From assembly GCA_937868025.1 (NCBI GenBank), contig CALMLJ010000151.1, positions 1-6,095 on the forward strand: a stretch of 6,095 nt of DNA. The letters run 5' to 3'. The notes under the pieces are model-generated. The model was not told where the DNA came from. It ran no database searches and saw nothing but the letters and a program-made list of their open reading frames with translations. The position numbers and the translations under genes are program-made. Shown here piece after piece: positions 4,911 through 6,095 of this stretch. Source of the stretch: an uncultured Acidimicrobiaceae bacterium. Its GTDB lineage: Bacteria; Actinomycetota; Acidimicrobiia; Acidimicrobiales; Microtrichaceae. Positions within the stretch are counted from its first letter, which is position 1. Each line of letters starts with the position of its first letter.

Positions 4911-6095
4911 TCAGTCGAAGTCGAGCCGTTCGAGGCGGTCGGCGAGATCGGGCCACTCGGTGACCATCGCGAGACGACGATGGTCGGCATCCTGCAGCAG
5001 ACGACCGGCGACGAAGGCCGCGTCCGGAGCGAGCCGTTCGAAGCCCGTCGACAGGAACTCACGTTGCACGACGAGGTCGTGGTGATCTCCGAGCCGATCT
5101 TGGAGGTCGGCGAGTTCTCGTCGAAAGTACCGGTTGCCCAGCCGGAGCCGTTTGACGGACTGCGCTGCGTACCGGGCGCGCTTGAGTCGTTTGCGCAGGT
5201 CGTGCAACTGGAGATCGTCGGCGGAGGACCCCAGGCCTGCGGCGAACTTGGCCGCTCGCTTCCACTGCTTGCGGGCGAGCTGCTCTGCGATCGGGGCGGC
5301 GGTCTTGGATGCGAGCTTCGCGGACGCCACCGGCGGCTCGTTCGTCATCGCGAGCAGATCCGCCACGAGGGCGCTGTACCGGTCACCGTCCATCGCGTTG
5401 ACCAGCTGGGAGTGGTGGAAGCGTGCCCGCTCGGCCAGGAGGTCCGTCAGGTCGGCGATGGCGTCTTCGTCCACTCCTGCAACCTCGTCGAACACTGCCG
5501 CCTGAGCTGTCAGCCGTTGCTCCAGCACCTGGGGGTCGCGAACGTTCCCGAGCAGCTCGCCGAGCCACGCCAGCTCGTCCCGCATCCGGTCGACGGCGTC
5601 CCCCGACAACATCGGACCGAAGGTCTTCAAGTCGGAGCGGAGCCGGCGGGTCGCCACCCGCGCCTGGTGGACCGCCTCGGCGTCAGCGCCGAGACGGACC
5701 CTCGGGTCGTTGATCAGCAGTTGCCGCGTACTGGCACCGATCGTCGCGACCAGGAACTCACGGACCGACGCTGCGCCGCGGAGACGCTTGGGTGCCTCGA
5801 TCAGCGAAGGATGTTTGCCCAGGACTCGTTGGACCTTGGAGCGGACCGTGGCAGGCCGGAACCCCGCCGCACCGAGCCGGGAACCGACCTCGTCGAGCAG
5901 CGTCAACGTTCCCGCACCGACGAGCTCTGCCTCGATCTCACGAAACGACGGACCGGGCGCCCCGCCGACCTCGGATTCGACACGGTCGTCGGCAAGCTCG
6001 ACCGGAGCTTCCTCACCGGAACGGTCGAGCCGGATGAGCGTGCGATGGGTCGTGATGGTCGCGGCGACGCTCGGCGCCTCGCCGAGGAGACCGGT
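4911..6095 (-). CDS. CYTH-CHAD domain protein (partial, N-terminus outside window)
   Basis: The minus-strand frame is open from the right edge to TGA at 4913-4911, giving 394 residues. Residues 1 to about 75 are the second half of a CYTH (triphosphate tunnel metalloenzyme) domain: THRTLIRLD at 16-24, VELADDRVE at 32-40 and FREIEAEL at 51-58, whose alternating acidic residues match the metal/triphosphate-binding strands. The catalytic N-terminal ExExK motif lies beyond the edge. A CHAD helical domain follows from about 110 to the end, with its conserved basic-histidine helices: VHQARVATRRLR at 142-153 (H143), LHDLRKRLKRARYAAQ at 297-312 (H298) and LGDHHDLV at 335-342. CYTH domains can hydrolyse triphosphate compounds, and CHAD domains are known to bind inorganic polyphosphate, so a cytoplasmic role in polyphosphate metabolism is likely but inferred. 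A TTG at 5906-5904 is not the start, because CYTH sequence continues upstream. Confidence 0.92.
   Translation of the reverse strand, partial: TGLLGEAPSVAATITTHRTLIRLDRSGEEAPVELADDRVESEVGGAPGPSFREIEAELVGAGTLTLLDEVGSRLGAAGFRPATVRSKVQRVLGKHPSLIEAPKRLRGAASVREFLVATIGASTRQLLINDPRVRLGADAEAVHQARVATRRLRSDLKTFGPMLSGDAVDRMRDELAWLGELLGNVRDPQVLEQRLTAQAAVFDEVAGVDEDAIADLTDLLAERARFHHSQLVNAMDGDRYSALVADLLAMTNEPPVASAKLASKTAAPIAEQLARKQWKRAAKFAAGLGSSADDLQLHDLRKRLKRARYAAQSVKRLRLGNRYFRRELADLQDRLGDHHDLVVQREFLSTGFERLAPDAAFVAGRLLQDADHRRLAMVTEWPDLADRLERLDFD

Noticed and set aside
4911..5906. CHAD-only protein starting at TTG 5906
   Set aside because: In-frame CYTH domain sequence continues upstream to the window edge, so this TTG is an internal leucine codon.
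1..6095. Mobile elements, CRISPR arrays, tRNA/rRNA genes or riboswitches
   Set aside because: Reading both strands showed no transposase or integrase frames, no spaced direct repeats and no recognisable RNA gene; almost all bases are in six ordinary genes with consistent composition.

Overview
The window is GC-rich with strongly G/C-biased third codon positions, and it uses GTG and TTG starts alongside ATG. Two lipoproteins carry Ser/Thr-rich tethers, and two start codons lie about 6-7 nt downstream of TANNNT motifs. Together these suggest a high-GC actinobacterium. A marine or soil Acidimicrobiia-type lineage is possible, but that is only an impression.

Positions 1-4219 (minus strand) hold a dipeptide/oligopeptide-family (Dpp/Opp/Nik) ABC importer operon. 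In transcription order it encodes a substrate-binding lipoprotein (4219 to 2570), a DppB-type permease (2552 to 1593), a DppC-type permease (1579 to 692) and a DppD-type ATPase (from 695, running off the left edge). Spacing is tight: 17 nt, 13 nt and a GTGA overlap. The lipoprotein would capture a solute outside the membrane, the two permeases form the channel, and the ATPase drives uptake. A second ATPase (DppF type) would be expected beyond the left edge. The substrate cannot be read from the sequence.

Positions 4220-4321 are a 102-nt divergent intergenic region. It appears to contain two back-to-back promoters whose -10 elements are placed for leaderless transcripts. On the plus strand, 4322-4861 encodes a small secreted lipoprotein resembling DUF3558-type actinobacterial lipoproteins.

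Positions 4911-6095 (minus strand) encode the C-terminal 394 residues of a CYTH-CHAD protein, convergent with the small lipoprotein. A 49-nt gap with an imperfect hairpin separates them. The reading frame is open to the right edge, so the N-terminal half of the CYTH domain lies outside the window.

Overall this is ordinary chromosomal gene content. The points that deserve a second look are the paired leaderless promoters, an aborted five-codon ATG reading frame just before the TTG start of the DppB-type gene, and replacement of the EAA-loop glycine by tryptophan in that permease. I found no mobile element, CRISPR array, RNA gene or novel defence-like system.
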